Notes: a model not told the origin generated them from the sequence alone. A stretch of 54,629 nt of DNA from Geodermatophilus sp. YIM 151500 (GCF_025716945.1 NZ_JAOVZT010000006.1:20113-74741); one strand, 5' to 3'; shown: positions 25,170 to 34,153, numbered from the stretch's first letter. Numbers and translations: made by a program.

Positions 25170-26747
25170 GTGAGCGCCGGCCGCGACGCACCTCCCCCCT
25201 CGGCGCCGCCGGCACCCGCGGCCGACGTTGCGCGACCTCGCCGCTTCCCGGCGGTCCTGGCCTGGACGGTCCTCGGTGCGCTGCTGCCCGGGCTGGCCCT
25301 GCTCGTCGCCGGGCGGCGCCGGATCGGCGGCGCCGTCCTCGTCGTGTTCCTGCTGCTCGCCGGGGGCGCCGCCTGGGCGGCGACCGGTGGACGGCGCGCG
25401 GCGGTGCGGGCCGCGGTCGACACCGACGCGCTGCTGTGGGTCGCGGCCGGCGTCGGCCTGCTGGCGCTGGCCTGGGCCACCGTGGTGGTGGCCGGCTACC
25501 GCGTCCTGTCCCCGCCTGGCACCCCCCGGTGGCAGCACGTGCTCGGCGCCACCGTCGTGGCGCTGCTCGTCGTGGCCGTCGCGGCGCCCGCCCTCCAGGT
25601 CGGCCGCCTCGTCGAGGCCCAGCGCGATCTGATCGCCGGGGTCTTCGGGGAGGACGGCGAGTCCGCGACCGTGCGCGACACGCCCGACCCCTTCGGCGCC
25701 AAGGAGCGGGTCAACGTGCTGCTCCTCGGCGGCGACGCCGGCGAGGGTCGCGAGGGGGTGCGCACCGACACCGTCATCGTGGCCAGCGTCGACACCGACA
25801 CCGGCGACACCACGCTGATCAGCCTGCCCCGCAACCTGCAGGACCTGCCCTTCCCCGCGGAGAGCCCGCTGGCGGAGGTCTACCCCGACGGGTTCGACGC
25901 CGGCAGCGAGAGCGAGAGCCTCCTCAACGCCGTGTACCAGAACGGCCCGGCCGCCCACCCCGACGTCCTCGGCCGCACGGCGAACCCGGGCGCCGACTTC
26001 CTCAAGCTGGGCGTCGGCGAGGCGCTCGGGCTGACGATCGACTACTACGTGCTGGTCAACCTGGAGGGGTTCAGCCGGCTGGTCGACGCGCTGGGCGGGA
26101 TCACGGTGAACGTCAACTACTTCGTCCCCATCAACGGCGACCCCGGCCTGCGCATCCTCCCCGACGACTACATCGAGCCGGGGCCCGACCAGCACCTCGA
26201 CGGCTTCACCGCGCTGCAGTTCGCGCGCGGCCGCTACGGCCTCACCGACTACGACCGGATGGCCCGGCAGCGCTGCACCATCGACGCCATCATCGAGGCG
26301 GCCGACCCGGTGACCCTGCTCCGGCGCTACCAGGAGCTGGCCGCCACGACCCAGGACATCGTGCGCACCGACATCCCGCGCTCGACCCTCGACGACTTCG
26401 TCGACCTCGCCTTCCTGGTCAAGGACGCCGAGATCCGCAGCCTCGTCCTCGACGACGGCGTGATCGACCCGGCCTACCCCGACTACGACGAGATCCGGCG
26501 GCTGGTCGACGGCGCCCTGCGGCCACCGCCGCCGGCAGCGGGGCCGAGCAGCGGCGCACCGGTCGGCGCGCCGTCGACGGCTCCCCCGGCCCCGACGTCG
26601 TCCGCCGCGGGGGCGACGTCCGCCCCGGGGTCGGCGTCGGCGTCGCCGACCGGGCCGGTCGACGACGTGGCCGACGCCTGCGCCTACGACCCCGTCCGCG
26701 CCGCCGAGGCGCGGGCAGCGGGCGAGCCGCCGACCCGGAACGGCTGA
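25170..26747 (+). CDS. LytR-CpsA-Psr (LCP) family cell-wall glycopolymer ligase
   Basis: 525 residues. Four predicted transmembrane helices (about 28-50, 56-75, 90-113, 125-147) precede an extracytoplasmic LCP domain with NVLLLGGDAGEGREGVRTDTV (split here as NVLLLGGD ... RTDT), VDTDTGDTTLISLPRN, VDALGGITVNV and the ARGRYGLTDYDRMARQ block whose Arg/Asp residues bind the polyprenyl-pyrophosphate substrate. LCP enzymes transfer lipid-linked glycopolymers (arabinogalactan or teichoic-acid-like) to peptidoglycan. Four N-terminal helices rather than the usual one is seen in some actinobacterial members. The C-terminal tail is Pro/Ser/Ala-rich, about 80 residues. GTG 25170 follows GGGGAGGG; the frame extends upstream without support. 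Confidence 0.9.
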   Translation: MSAGRDAPPPSAPPAPAADVARPRRFPAVLAWTVLGALLPGLALLVAGRRRIGGAVLVVFLLLAGGAAWAATGGRRAAVRAAVDTDALLWVAAGVGLLALAWATVVVAGYRVLSPPGTPRWQHVLGATVVALLVVAVAAPALQVGRLVEAQRDLIAGVFGEDGESATVRDTPDPFGAKERVNVLLLGGDAGEGREGVRTDTVIVASVDTDTGDTTLISLPRNLQDLPFPAESPLAEVYPDGFDAGSESESLLNAVYQNGPAAHPDVLGRTANPGADFLKLGVGEALGLTIDYYVLVNLEGFSRLVDALGGITVNVNYFVPINGDPGLRILPDDYIEPGPDQHLDGFTALQFARGRYGLTDYDRMARQRCTIDAIIEAADPVTLLRRYQELAATTQDIVRTDIPRSTLDDFVDLAFLVKDAEIRSLVLDDGVIDPAYPDYDEIRRLVDGALRPPPPAAGPSSGAPVGAPSTAPPAPTSSAAGATSAPGSASASPTGPVDDVADACAYDPVRAAEARAAGEPPTRNG

Positions 26748-26771
26748 CCCGAGGGCCTCGCCTCGCCGGGT

Positions 26772-26830
26772 GCATTGGAAGCTTTGCCCCCCGTTCCGGA
26801 GCGCGTCACGGGGGGCAAAGCTTCCAATGC
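26772..26830. terminator. Strong bidirectional hairpin terminator
   Basis: A perfect 22-bp inverted repeat: arms 26772-26793 and 26809-26830, both containing AAGCTT, with a 15-nt loop. It lies between the convergent LCP gene (stop 26747) and ABC permease (stop 26848) and serves both strands. Confidence 0.85.
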
Positions 26831-26847
26831 CCTCGTCGGTGCCACAG

Positions 26848-28489
26848 TCAGGCGAGGGCGAGGTCGCGCCGGCGCAAGCCGCCGAAGCCGATGCCCAGCA
26901 GGACGGCGGCCACGGCGAGCAAACCGACGGTCGGGCCGGCGGCCCACGCCTCGAGCGGCATCGTGGGGACCCAGGCGATGGGGGAGAGGTCGCCGATCCA
27001 GGCCGGCCAGTCGAACGACTCGGCGAACATGGTCACCAGCAGGAGCAGGCCGACCGCCGTCCAGGCCAGCGCGGTCGCCAGCCGGGGCAGCAGACCGAAC
27101 AGCGCGACCGCGAGACCGGTGACCACCCAGATCGCGGGCACGTAGGCGACCGCGGCACCGACCATCCGCCAGAACGCCGCCCCCTCGCCGAGCTGCGCCA
27201 CCCGCGCCAGCCCGGTGGTGGCCCCCGACGCGGCCATGGTCAGCGCGGAACCGAGCAGGGCGACGGTGACGTGGCTGCCCAGCCACGCCGCCCGGCTCGT
27301 CGCCGGCCAGCACCGGCTCGGCGCGATCGGCGGACTCCTCGGCGCGGGCGCGCAGCACCGCCGACACGGCGTACGCCGAGGCCAGGATCGCGGTGATGGC
27401 GAACGTGGTGCCGAGGTAGGCGTCGACCAGCCGGTCGACGTCCGGGTTGCCGAAGACCAGCAGCGCCTCCTCGTTCTGGCCGATCAGCGTCTCGACCGAC
27501 TCGGCGAGCGCGCCGTACACGACGCCCAGCAGCGCCAGCCCGACCAGCCACGCGACGAGCGCGCCGCGCTGCAACCGCACCGCCAGCCCCAGCGGGGAGA
27601 GCAGCGACCGCCGGGCGGTCGCCGGTCCCGGCCGCGGCTGGGTCAGCCCCGCGCCGAGGTCGCGCCGGTCCAGCAGCGCGAGGCCGACGACCACGAACGC
27701 GGCGGCGACCGCGAGGCAGAGCACCAGGGGCAGCCACCGGTCGCCCGAGTACGGGTGCGTGGCCTGCGCCCAGCCGACCGGCGAGGTCCACACCACCCAG
27801 TTGCCCTGGATGTCGCCGACGGCGCGCAGCACGAACGCGACGGCGAACAGGCCGCCGACGATGCCGTAGGCGGGCCGGGTGTGGCCGGAGACCTGGACGG
27901 CGACCGCGGTGATGCCGGTGAACACCAGCCCGCAGGCGCCGACCGCGGCGCCCAGCAGGAACGAGCCGCCCGCCGGAAGCCCGGACGCCGTGACCGCCGC
28001 GCCGATCGCCACCGCCAGCAGGACGCAGGCCAGCGCCGCCAGCAGGACGGCGGCCAGCAGGGGGGCGTGCCGGTCGACCCGGGCCGCCCGGACCAGCTCG
28101 GTGCGCCCGGCCTCCTCGTCGGCGCGGGTGTGGCGCGCGACGGTGAACATCGCCATGAGCGCGGCGATGAGCATGACGGTGCCCGAGATCTCGAAGGCGA
28201 CCGCGCCGGCCACGGTGTCCAGCCCCACCGGCGGGCCGGCCAGCGCGATCGTCGCCGCGTTGGTCCCGACCGAGGCGCGGTAGGCGGCCAGGTCGGCGGG
28301 GCTGTCGTACAGCGCCTGGCTGGACACCGACTGCAGGACCACCATGAAGGTGCCGACGGCGATCCAGACGGGTAGCCGGACGCGGTCGCGCCGCAGGGCG
28401 AACCGGAACAGCGCGCCGGTGCCGGCGACGGCCGGGCCGCGCTCGGCGGGCGGACCGGCCGCGGGCCGGATGGCGGTGGCCGCGCTCAC
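26848..28489 (-). pseudogene. ABC-2 type exporter permease, single +1 frameshift
   Basis: A polytopic permease of about 545 residues in two halves, each with six predicted membrane segments. The N-terminal part (28489 to about 27306) is in one frame, ending ...ESADRAEPVLA. The family-like continuation ATSRAAWLGSHVTVALLGS ... ending LRRRDLALA (to 26848) is in the next frame. One extra base near 27303-27309 (in sense GTGCTGGCCGGCGACG) accounts for the shift. Without correction the product would lose its last five or six helices. A sequencing error is as likely as true inactivation. GTG 28489 overlaps the ATPase stop by 4 bp, so the pair is translationally coupled and forms one exporter. The substrate is unknown; efflux of a toxic lipophilic compound is the usual role. 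Confidence 0.75.
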
Positions 28490-29415
28490 GAGCGCACCTC
28501 CGCGGGCTCGCGGACGGCGCCGTTGCCGGACAGCTCGTCGCCGTAGTGGCGGAGGAAGAGCTCCTCGAGGGTGGGCGGCGTGCTGGTCAGGCTCCGGACG
28601 CCGGAGCCGAGCAGGTGCCGCAGGACGCCGTCCAGGGCGTCGGTGTCGACGTCGAAGTGCGCCCGGCCGTCCTCGTGCCGCAGCTCGTGGACGCCGGGGA
28701 GGTCGTCGAGCCCGCTCACCGGTCGCGCGGTCTCCACGACGATCGAGGTGCGCGTGAGGTGGCGGAGCTCGGCGAGGCTGCCGCTCTGCACCGTGCGGCC
28801 CAGCCGGATGATGCTGACCCGGTCGCAGAGCGCCTCGGCCTCGGCCAGGATGTGGCTGGAGAGCAGCACCGTGCGCCCCTCGGCGCGCACCTCGCGGATG
28901 CACTCCTGGAACACCGCCTCCATGAGCGGGTCCAGCCCCGAGGTCGGCTCGTCGAGCACGAGCAGCTCGGCGTCCGAGGCCAGCGCCGCGACCAGGGCGA
29001 CCTTCTGCCGGTTGCCCTTGGAGTAGGTGCGCGCCTTCTTCCGCGGGTCGAGGTCGAACCGGTCGAGCAGCTCGGCCCGGCGGCGCGGGTCGAGCCCGCC
29101 GCGGAGCCTGCCGAGCAGGTCGATCGACTCACCGCCGGTGATGCCCGGCCACAGCGTCACGTCGCCGGGCACGTACGCCAGCCGCCGGTGCAGCGCGACC
29201 GCATCGCGCCACGGATCGCCGTCGAGCAGTCGCACCCGGCCGGCGTCCGCGCGCAGCAGGCCCAGCAGCACCCGGATCGTCGTGGACTTGCCCGACCCGT
29301 TCGGACCGAGGAACCCGTGCACCTCCCCGGAGCGCACCTCGAGGTCGAGGCCGTCGAGGGCCCGGGTGGCGCCGAACGTCTTCACCAGTCCCGACACGGA
29401 GATCGCGGTCGTCAT
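28486..29415 (-). CDS. ABC exporter ATP-binding protein
   Basis: 309 residues. Walker A is GPNGSGKST (about 38-46), the Q-loop region VRLLDGDPW, and the signature [15 protein letters not shown], a variant of LSGGQ typical of DrrA-like exporter ATPases. Walker B is [14 protein letters not shown] and the H-loop [13 protein letters not shown]. The C-terminal 90 residues form the accessory domain of this subfamily. It energises export with the downstream permease, which begins inside its stop codon. ATG 29415 is 20 bp from a dyad operator that also faces the divergent MarR/GbsR-like regulator, so substrate-inducible expression is likely. Confidence 0.92.
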   Translation of the reverse strand: MTTAISVSGLVKTFGATRALDGLDLEVRSGEVHGFLGPNGSGKSTTIRVLLGLLRADAGRVRLLDGDPWRDAVALHRRLAYVPGDVTLWPGITGGESIDLLGRLRGGLDPRRRAELLDRFDLDPRKKARTYSKGNRQKVALVAALASDAELLVLDEPTSGLDPLMEAVFQECIREVRAEGRTVLLSSHILAEAEALCDRVSIIRLGRTVQSGSLAELRHLTRTSIVVETARPVSGLDDLPGVHELRHEDGRAHFDVDTDALDGVLRHLLGSGVRSLTSTPPTLEELFLRHYGDELSGNGAVREPAEVRS

Positions 29416-29434
29416 GGCGGGGACCGTACAGAAC

Positions 29435-29452
29435 CTTCACATATTTGTGAAG
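29435..29452. promoter_or_regulatory. Dyad operator CTTCACA-tatt-TGTGAAG
   Basis: A perfect 7-bp inverted repeat around TATT, in a locally AT-rich stretch of an otherwise very GC-rich window. It lies between the divergent ABC exporter operon and its regulator gene, overlapping where both promoters should be. This fits the site size and placement of MarR/GbsR-type dimers. Confidence 0.75.
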
Positions 29453-29508
29453 TGTGTTGAATGAGCGATTCGTCCGTTACGGTGGAGGTCCACCGACAGG
29501 GAGGCTCC

Positions 29509-30006
29509 GTGACCGTCGCCGGCGAGGACACCGCGCGCCGCGAGCTGCTGCGCTACGTGGAGCGGTTCGCGTTGGTCCTGCGGGAGGCCGGCATGGCACC
29601 GATGCCGGCCCGGGTGCTGGCCTACGCCCTCGCCGACGACGCCGACCGGTACACCGCCGCCGACCTCGCCGAGGGCCTGCAGGTCAGCCCGGCGGCGATC
29701 AGCGGTGCGGTCCGCCAGCTGGTGCAGTGGGGACTGCTGGCGCGCGAGCGGGAGCCGGGCACCCGCAGCGACCTGTACGTGCTCGACGACCAGGACCTGT
29801 GGTCGCGCTTCATCGGGGCCGAGCTCAGCACCCTCGACCGGTTCATCGAGACGGTCGCCGCGGGCATCGACGTGGTGGGTCTCGACCGGCCGGGTGGACG
29901 ACGGCTCGCCGAGACGCGGAACTTCCTCGCCTTCCTGCGGGAGCAGCTGGCCGACGCCGTCCGCCGCTGGCCGGCCGAGCGCGACCGCCGGGCCACCGAC
30001 CGCTGA
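29509..30006 (+). CDS. MarR/GbsR-like winged-helix transcriptional regulator
   Basis: 165 residues from GTG 29509. The winged helix is MPARVLAYALADDADRYTAADLAEGLQVSPAAISGAVRQLVQWGLLARERE; the wing is the ExGTRSDLY segment, followed by a helical dimerisation region. It matches GbsR-type MarR regulators that sit beside drug exporters. The frame begins at ATG 29461, 9 nt after the operator, but GTG 29509 has GGGAGG 5 nt upstream and the family N-terminus (ARRELLRYVERFALVLREAGM) starts just after it, so I prefer 29509. Probably represses itself and the divergent exporter until a ligand binds. Confidence 0.82.
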   Translation: MTVAGEDTARRELLRYVERFALVLREAGMAPMPARVLAYALADDADRYTAADLAEGLQVSPAAISGAVRQLVQWGLLAREREPGTRSDLYVLDDQDLWSRFIGAELSTLDRFIETVAAGIDVVGLDRPGGRRLAETRNFLAFLREQLADAVRRWPAERDRRATDR

Positions 30007-30037
30007 GCGCACCGTCGCCGCCCGGGCGGCGTGCCTG

Positions 30038-30676
30038 CTAGGTCGTCACCACGACGACGAGCAGCGTGCGGGGCCCGTGCACGCCCTCCACCCGCTCCAG
30101 CTCGATGTCGCTCGTGGCCGACGGGCCGCTGATCATGGTCAGCGGGCGGACGGGGTCGAGCCGGCGCAGCGCCTCGGGCACCGTGCCCACGACCTGGGCC
30201 GCCTCGACGACGCAGACCAGGCAGTCGGGCAGCAGCGACAGCGCCCGCCGGCCCGACAGCGGGGTGCCGTCGAGGACCAGGGTGCCGGTCTCGGCGATGG
30301 CGACGGCGACACCGGTGACCGAGGCGGCGACGTCGGCGAGCTGTCCCGGGGGGCGGCCGTCGTCCGCGGCCGCGCCGTCCGGGCGCCACTCGACCGGCAC
30401 GCCGGGCGCCGCCAGCACGCCGGCAGCAGCCCATCCGGTGCCGAGGCCGTCGTCCAGGGCGCGCGCCACGGTGGCGGCGACGTCGCCCGGGCCGCACCGC
30501 AGCACCGAGGCCTTGTAGTCCTCGAGCCGGTCGACCAGCAGGTCCAGGAGCGCCGGGTCGCCGGGGGAGCGGTCGTCGGCCTGCCGGTAGTCGCGGGCGA
30601 CGTCGGCGGGGGTGGCCCGGCCGTCGCCGAGCGCGGTGCGGATGCGGGTCAGCACCTCATCGCGCGCGCTCGTCAC
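30038..30676 (-). CDS. lutC: Lactate utilization protein C (LUD domain)
   Basis: 212 residues of the LutC/YkgG family, with the LUD-domain features VAIAETGTLVLDG, LSLLPDCLVCVVEAAQVV and TMISGPSATSDIELERVEGVHGP. Together with LutA and LutB it forms the flavin-independent, Fe-S-dependent L-lactate dehydrogenase complex that oxidises L-lactate to pyruvate. LutC has no cluster motif of its own. GTG 30676 overlaps the lutB stop by 4 bp. It is the last gene of the lacI-lutA-lutB-lutC operon. Confidence 0.92.
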   Translation of the reverse strand: MTSARDEVLTRIRTALGDGRATPADVARDYRQADDRSPGDPALLDLLVDRLEDYKASVLRCGPGDVAATVARALDDGLGTGWAAAGVLAAPGVPVEWRPDGAAADDGRPPGQLADVAASVTGVAVAIAETGTLVLDGTPLSGRRALSLLPDCLVCVVEAAQVVGTVPEALRRLDPVRPLTMISGPSATSDIELERVEGVHGPRTLLVVVVTT

Positions 30677-32151
30677 GACCCGTGCTCCCGGACCCATGCC
30701 TGGGTGAAGGTCTCCGCCGGCGGGGTGGGCAGGTCGCGGCTGCGGGTCCAGCCCGACAGCGGGGGCGGCATCGCCGGCAGCGTCGGCCGGCCGCGGGCGA
30801 GCAGGCGGCCGGCGCGCGCGGCGCGCTGGGCCAGCCGCCACCTCCGCGGATCGGCCATGACCTTCGCCAGCGCCCGGAACGCGACCCCCTCGGGCGTGGG
30901 CCGCTGCTGCGCCTCGACGTGCTCGGCGCGCAGGTGCACGAGGATGGACGGGATGTCGATGGCCACCGGGCAGACGTCGTAGCAGGCGCCGCACAGGCTC
31001 GACGCGTACGGCAGCGAGGCGTTGTCCTCCACCCCGGTGAGCTGCGGGGAGAGCACGGCGCCGATGGGGCCGGGGTACACCGAGCCGTAGGCGTGCCCGC
31101 CGGCGCGCTCGTACACCGGGCAGACGTTGAGGCAGGCCGAGCAGCGGATGCAGTGCAGCGCCTCGCGGCCCACCTCGTCGGCGAGGACCGCCGTCCGGCC
31201 GTTGTCGAGCAGGACGAGGTGGAACTCCTGCGGCCCGTCACCGGGGGTGACCCCGGCCCAGGTGGTCGTGTACGGGTTCATCCGCTCGCCGGTCGACGAC
31301 CGGGGCAGCAGCTGCAGGAAGACCTCGAGGTCGCGCCAGGTCGGCACCACCTTCTCGATGCCCATGACCGTGACGAGCGTCTGGGGCAGGGTGAGGCACA
31401 TCCGGCCGTTGCCCTCGCTCTCGACCACGGCGAGCGTGCCGGTCTCGGCGACGGCGAAGTTCGCCCCGCTGATGGCCACCCGGGCGCGCAGGAACCGCTC
31501 GCGCAGGTGCGCCCGGGCGGCCATGGCCAGCCGGCGGGGCTCGTCGGTCAGGTCGGCGTCGACCGAGGGCATCGTGCGCAGGAAGATCTCGCGGATCTCG
31601 GCCCGGTTCTTGTGGATGGCCGGCACCAGGATGTGCGAGGGCTTGTCCTGGCCGAGCTGCACGATCAGCTCGGCCAGGTCGGTCTCGAAGACGTCGACGC
31701 CGGCGGCCTCCAGCGCCTCGTTGAGGCCGATCTCCTGGGTGGCCATCGACTTGACCTTGACCACCTCGTGCGTGCCGGTGGCCTGCACCAGGCGGGTGAC
31801 GATCTCGTTCGCCTCCCGGGCGTCGCGGGCCCAGTGCACCGTGCCGCCGCGCTCGGTCACGCGGGTCTCCAACTCGAGCAGGTGCTCGTCGAGTCGGGCC
31901 ATCGTGGCGGCCTTGAGGGCCTTGCCCGCCGCGCGCAGCTGCTCCCAGTCGGGCACCTCGCCGACGACCGTCGCCCGCTTGGCGCGGATGGTCGAGGTGG
32001 CGTGGCCGAGGTTGGCGCGCAGCTGGCCGTCGCGCAGCGCCGTCCGGGCGGCGTCCGGGAACGGTTCGTCCCCCCGGAGGTGGCCCACGCCGCGGGGCGC
32101 CGTCGGCAGCCCGAGGAACGTCGGCGCCGGCCCCGGCACGGTCCCGGTCAC
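30673..32151 (-). CDS. lutB: Lactate utilization protein B, iron-sulfur subunit
   Basis: 492 residues. The N-terminal LUD domain includes NIGHATSTIRAKRATVVGEV-like sequence, VVKVKSMATQEIGLNEALE and FAVAETGTLAVVESEGNGR. It is followed by two [4Fe-4S] motifs, CIRCSACLNVCPVY (about 334-347) and CGACYDVCPVAIDIP (about 383-397), the standard LutB layout. It is the electron-transferring core of the L-lactate oxidation complex. GTG 32151 is 16 bp after the lutA stop with GGGGAGGGG upstream. Middle gene of the operon shared with the LacI regulator. Confidence 0.93.
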   Translation of the reverse strand: MTGTVPGPAPTFLGLPTAPRGVGHLRGDEPFPDAARTALRDGQLRANLGHATSTIRAKRATVVGEVPDWEQLRAAGKALKAATMARLDEHLLELETRVTERGGTVHWARDAREANEIVTRLVQATGTHEVVKVKSMATQEIGLNEALEAAGVDVFETDLAELIVQLGQDKPSHILVPAIHKNRAEIREIFLRTMPSVDADLTDEPRRLAMAARAHLRERFLRARVAISGANFAVAETGTLAVVESEGNGRMCLTLPQTLVTVMGIEKVVPTWRDLEVFLQLLPRSSTGERMNPYTTTWAGVTPGDGPQEFHLVLLDNGRTAVLADEVGREALHCIRCSACLNVCPVYERAGGHAYGSVYPGPIGAVLSPQLTGVEDNASLPYASSLCGACYDVCPVAIDIPSILVHLRAEHVEAQQRPTPEGVAFRALAKVMADPRRWRLAQRAARAGRLLARGRPTLPAMPPPLSGWTRSRDLPTPPAETFTQAWVREHGS

Positions 32152-32167
32152 GCGCCCCTCCCCGCCG

Positions 32168-32941
32168 TCATGCGGGCACCGCCGGCCGGGTGGTCTGGGA
32201 CGGCGACACGGCTTCCTCCGTCGAGGCGAGGATCTCGGCCAGGTGCACCGTCCGCGTACCGGCGCGCAGCCGCGACAGCCCGCCGCCGATGTGCATCAGG
32301 CAGGAGGCGTCGCCGGCGGTGCACACCTCGGCGTGGGTCGAGAGCACGTTGGTCATCTTGTCGGTGAGCATGGCGGTCGAGGTGTCGGCGTTCTTGACCG
32401 CGAAGGTCCCGCCGAAACCGCAGCACTGCTCGGCGCCGGGCAGCTCGACGAGCGTCAGGCCGCGCACCTCGCGCAGCAGCCGGAGCGGACGGTCGCCGAC
32501 CCGCAGCAGCCGCAGCGAGTGGCAGGTCGGGTGGTAGGTGACCCGGTGCGGGTAGTACGCGCCGACGTCGGTGACGCCGAGGACGTCGACCAGGAACTGC
32601 GACAGCTCGTAGGTGCGCCCGGCCAGCGCCGCGGCCTCGTCGGCGAGGGCCTGCTCCCCGAAGCGGCGCGCGACCGCCGCCTGCTGGTGGTGGATCGAGG
32701 CCACGCAGGACCCGGACGGCGCGACGACTGCCTCCGCACCGGCGAAGGCCCGCACGTGGTTGGCCACGATCGGCACCGCCTCGCGCCGGTACCCGGTGTT
32801 GACGTGCATCTGGCCGCAGCACGCCTGCCCCGGCGGGACGACGACCTCGTGGCCCAGCCGCTGCAGCAGCCGCGCCGTGGCGTGCGCGACCTGCGGCACC
32901 ATCGTGTCCACCAGGCAGGTGGCGAACAGTGCAACCCTCAC
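32168..32941 (-). CDS. lutA: Lactate utilization protein A (CCG-domain Fe-S protein)
   Basis: 257 residues with two cysteine-rich CCG domains, PPGQACCGQMHVNTGY and ELPGAEQCCGFGGTFAVKN, plus YHPTCHSLR and GDASCLMHIGG, the heterodisulfide-reductase-like architecture of LutA/LldE. It passes electrons from L-lactate oxidation to an acceptor. GTG 32941 is preceded by a textbook AAGGAGGA that overlaps the LacI stop codon, so translation is coupled to the regulator gene. Confidence 0.93.
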   Translation of the reverse strand: MRVALFATCLVDTMVPQVAHATARLLQRLGHEVVVPPGQACCGQMHVNTGYRREAVPIVANHVRAFAGAEAVVAPSGSCVASIHHQQAAVARRFGEQALADEAAALAGRTYELSQFLVDVLGVTDVGAYYPHRVTYHPTCHSLRLLRVGDRPLRLLREVRGLTLVELPGAEQCCGFGGTFAVKNADTSTAMLTDKMTNVLSTHAEVCTAGDASCLMHIGGGLSRLRAGTRTVHLAEILASTEEAVSPSQTTRPAVPA

Positions 32942-32953
32942 CCGCGTCCTCCT

Positions 32954-34018
32954 TCAGCCCGCCGCGCCGGTGCGGCGGACCATGCTCGACTCGCGGACGA
33001 CCAGCGTCGGCTCGAACACCTGCTGCACGTGCCGGTGGTCCCCGCCCCGAGCTTCGTCCAACAGCAGCTCGGCCGCCCGTCGGCCCAGCTCCTGGCGCGG
33101 CTTGCGCACCGAGGTCAGCGGGACGGCGGCGGCCGCGGCGAAGTCGATGTCGTCGTAGCCCACGATGGCGAAGTCGTCGGGGACCCGGACGCCGTGCCGC
33201 ACCATCTCCTGCAGCACGCCGAGGGCGAGCAGGTCGTTGGCGCAGATCGCCGCGGTCGGCCGCTCGTCGGCCGGCAGCCCGACGATCTGCAGCGCGGAGT
33301 CGCGCCCCCCGGCCACCGTGAGCGCCGGCGGCGACAGCACGGTCAGCGCGTCGTCGGTGCCGAAGGCGTCCAACACCGCCCGGTCGACGCCCTCGTGCCG
33401 CTCCTGGATCTGCGGCAGCCCGGACGAGCCGCCGATGAAGGCGATCCGGCGGTGCCCGCGCTCGACCAGGTGGGCGGCGGCGAGCCGACCGCCGAGCACG
33501 TCGTCGACCGCGACCGAGCACTGGTCGGCGGCCGGCGCGCGCCGGTCGAGCAGCACGACCGGGACGCCGCGGCGCCGCAGCGCATCCAGCGCGGGGGAGA
33601 CCTCTGCTGTCGGCGTGATGAGCACCCCCTGCACGCGCTGCTCGGCCAGCACGTCGAGGTGCGCGGACTCCTTGCCCACCTGGTCGTCGGAGTTGCAGAG
33701 GATCACCGCCAGGCCCTCGGCGTTGGCGACCTCCTCGACACCGCGGGCGACGTCGGTGAAGAACGGGTTGGCGATGTCGAGCACGACCAGCCCGATGGTG
33801 CGGCTGCGTCCGGCCCGCAGGTGCCGGGCCGACTCGTTGCGGACGAACCCGAGCTCGGTGATCGCGGCCAGGACGCGCTCGCGGGTGGCGGCGCTGACGA
33901 CGTCGGGCCGGTTGAGGACGTTGCTCACCGTGCCGACCGAGACGCCTGCGCGACCGGCGACGTCCCGGATGCTGGTGGTCAGTCCCCCTCCTCGGCTGCC
34001 ACGGGCCGCGGATGGCAC
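32954..34018 (-). CDS. LacI family regulator of the rhamnose and lactate genes
   Basis: About 354 residues from GTG 34018, or 342 if a CTG at 33982 is used. LacI headpiece SIRDVAGRAGVSVGTVSNVLNRPDVVS with hinge NESARHLRAGRS, then a periplasmic-binding-protein-like core (IGLVVLDIANPFFTDVARGVE, VDDVLGGRLAAAHLVERGHRRIAFIGG, ICANDLLALG, VVGYDDIDF-like IVGYDDIDF). It is first in the operon with lutABC and divergent from the rhamnose transport operon, so its ligand is probably rhamnose or a rhamnose intermediate (inference). The headpiece has no ATG; CTG 33982 has GAGGAGG 4 nt upstream, whereas GTG 34018 has no such site. I give the longer form. Confidence 0.88.
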   Translation of the reverse strand: MPSAARGSRGGGLTTSIRDVAGRAGVSVGTVSNVLNRPDVVSAATRERVLAAITELGFVRNESARHLRAGRSRTIGLVVLDIANPFFTDVARGVEEVANAEGLAVILCNSDDQVGKESAHLDVLAEQRVQGVLITPTAEVSPALDALRRRGVPVVLLDRRAPAADQCSVAVDDVLGGRLAAAHLVERGHRRIAFIGGSSGLPQIQERHEGVDRAVLDAFGTDDALTVLSPPALTVAGGRDSALQIVGLPADERPTAAICANDLLALGVLQEMVRHGVRVPDDFAIVGYDDIDFAAAAAVPLTSVRKPRQELGRRAAELLLDEARGGDHRHVQQVFEPTLVVRESSMVRRTGAAG

Positions 34019-34043
34019 ACCGCGGCGCACGCTCGTCGCCTGG

Positions 34044-34072
34044 ATCGTGCCGCGCGATCTGAAACGTGTCAA
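34044..34072 (-). promoter_or_regulatory. Promoter of the lacI-lutABC operon
   Basis: Minus strand TTGACA (34072-34067), 17-nt spacer, CACGAT (34049-34044). The -35 element overlaps operator TGACACGTTTCA, so regulator binding should block its own operon. Confidence 0.6.
34060..34071. promoter_or_regulatory. LacI-type operator O2 (imperfect)
   Basis: TGAAACGTGTCA, one mismatch from the perfect dyad at 34170-34183, with the central CG typical of LacI-family sites. Confidence 0.6.
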
Positions 34073-34123
34073 CGCCGCACCGGAGGTGGTCACGCGGGTG
34101 ATGCACCGGCCGCGCAGTGACGG

Positions 34124-34153
34124 TTGACACACCTCCGCCCCGCTCCCTATGGT
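34124..34153 (+). promoter_or_regulatory. Promoter of the rhamnose transport/catabolism operon
   Basis: TTGACA (34124-34129), 18-nt spacer, TATGGT (34148-34153), the best sigma-70-like promoter in the window. The transcription start should lie near 34160, about 10 nt before operator O1. Confidence 0.7.

Noticed and set aside
24901-25173. 90-codon frame ending in a 4-bp overlap with the LCP start
   Set aside because: The overlap is suggestive, but the product is Arg/Pro/Thr-rich without pattern, and the LCP gene has its own ribosome-binding site.
26684-26847. Unshifted read-through of the permease frame into the LCP gene end
   Set aside because: After the frameshift point the translation becomes Arg/Gly-rich and crosses the terminator and opposite gene, whereas the other frame continues as permease.
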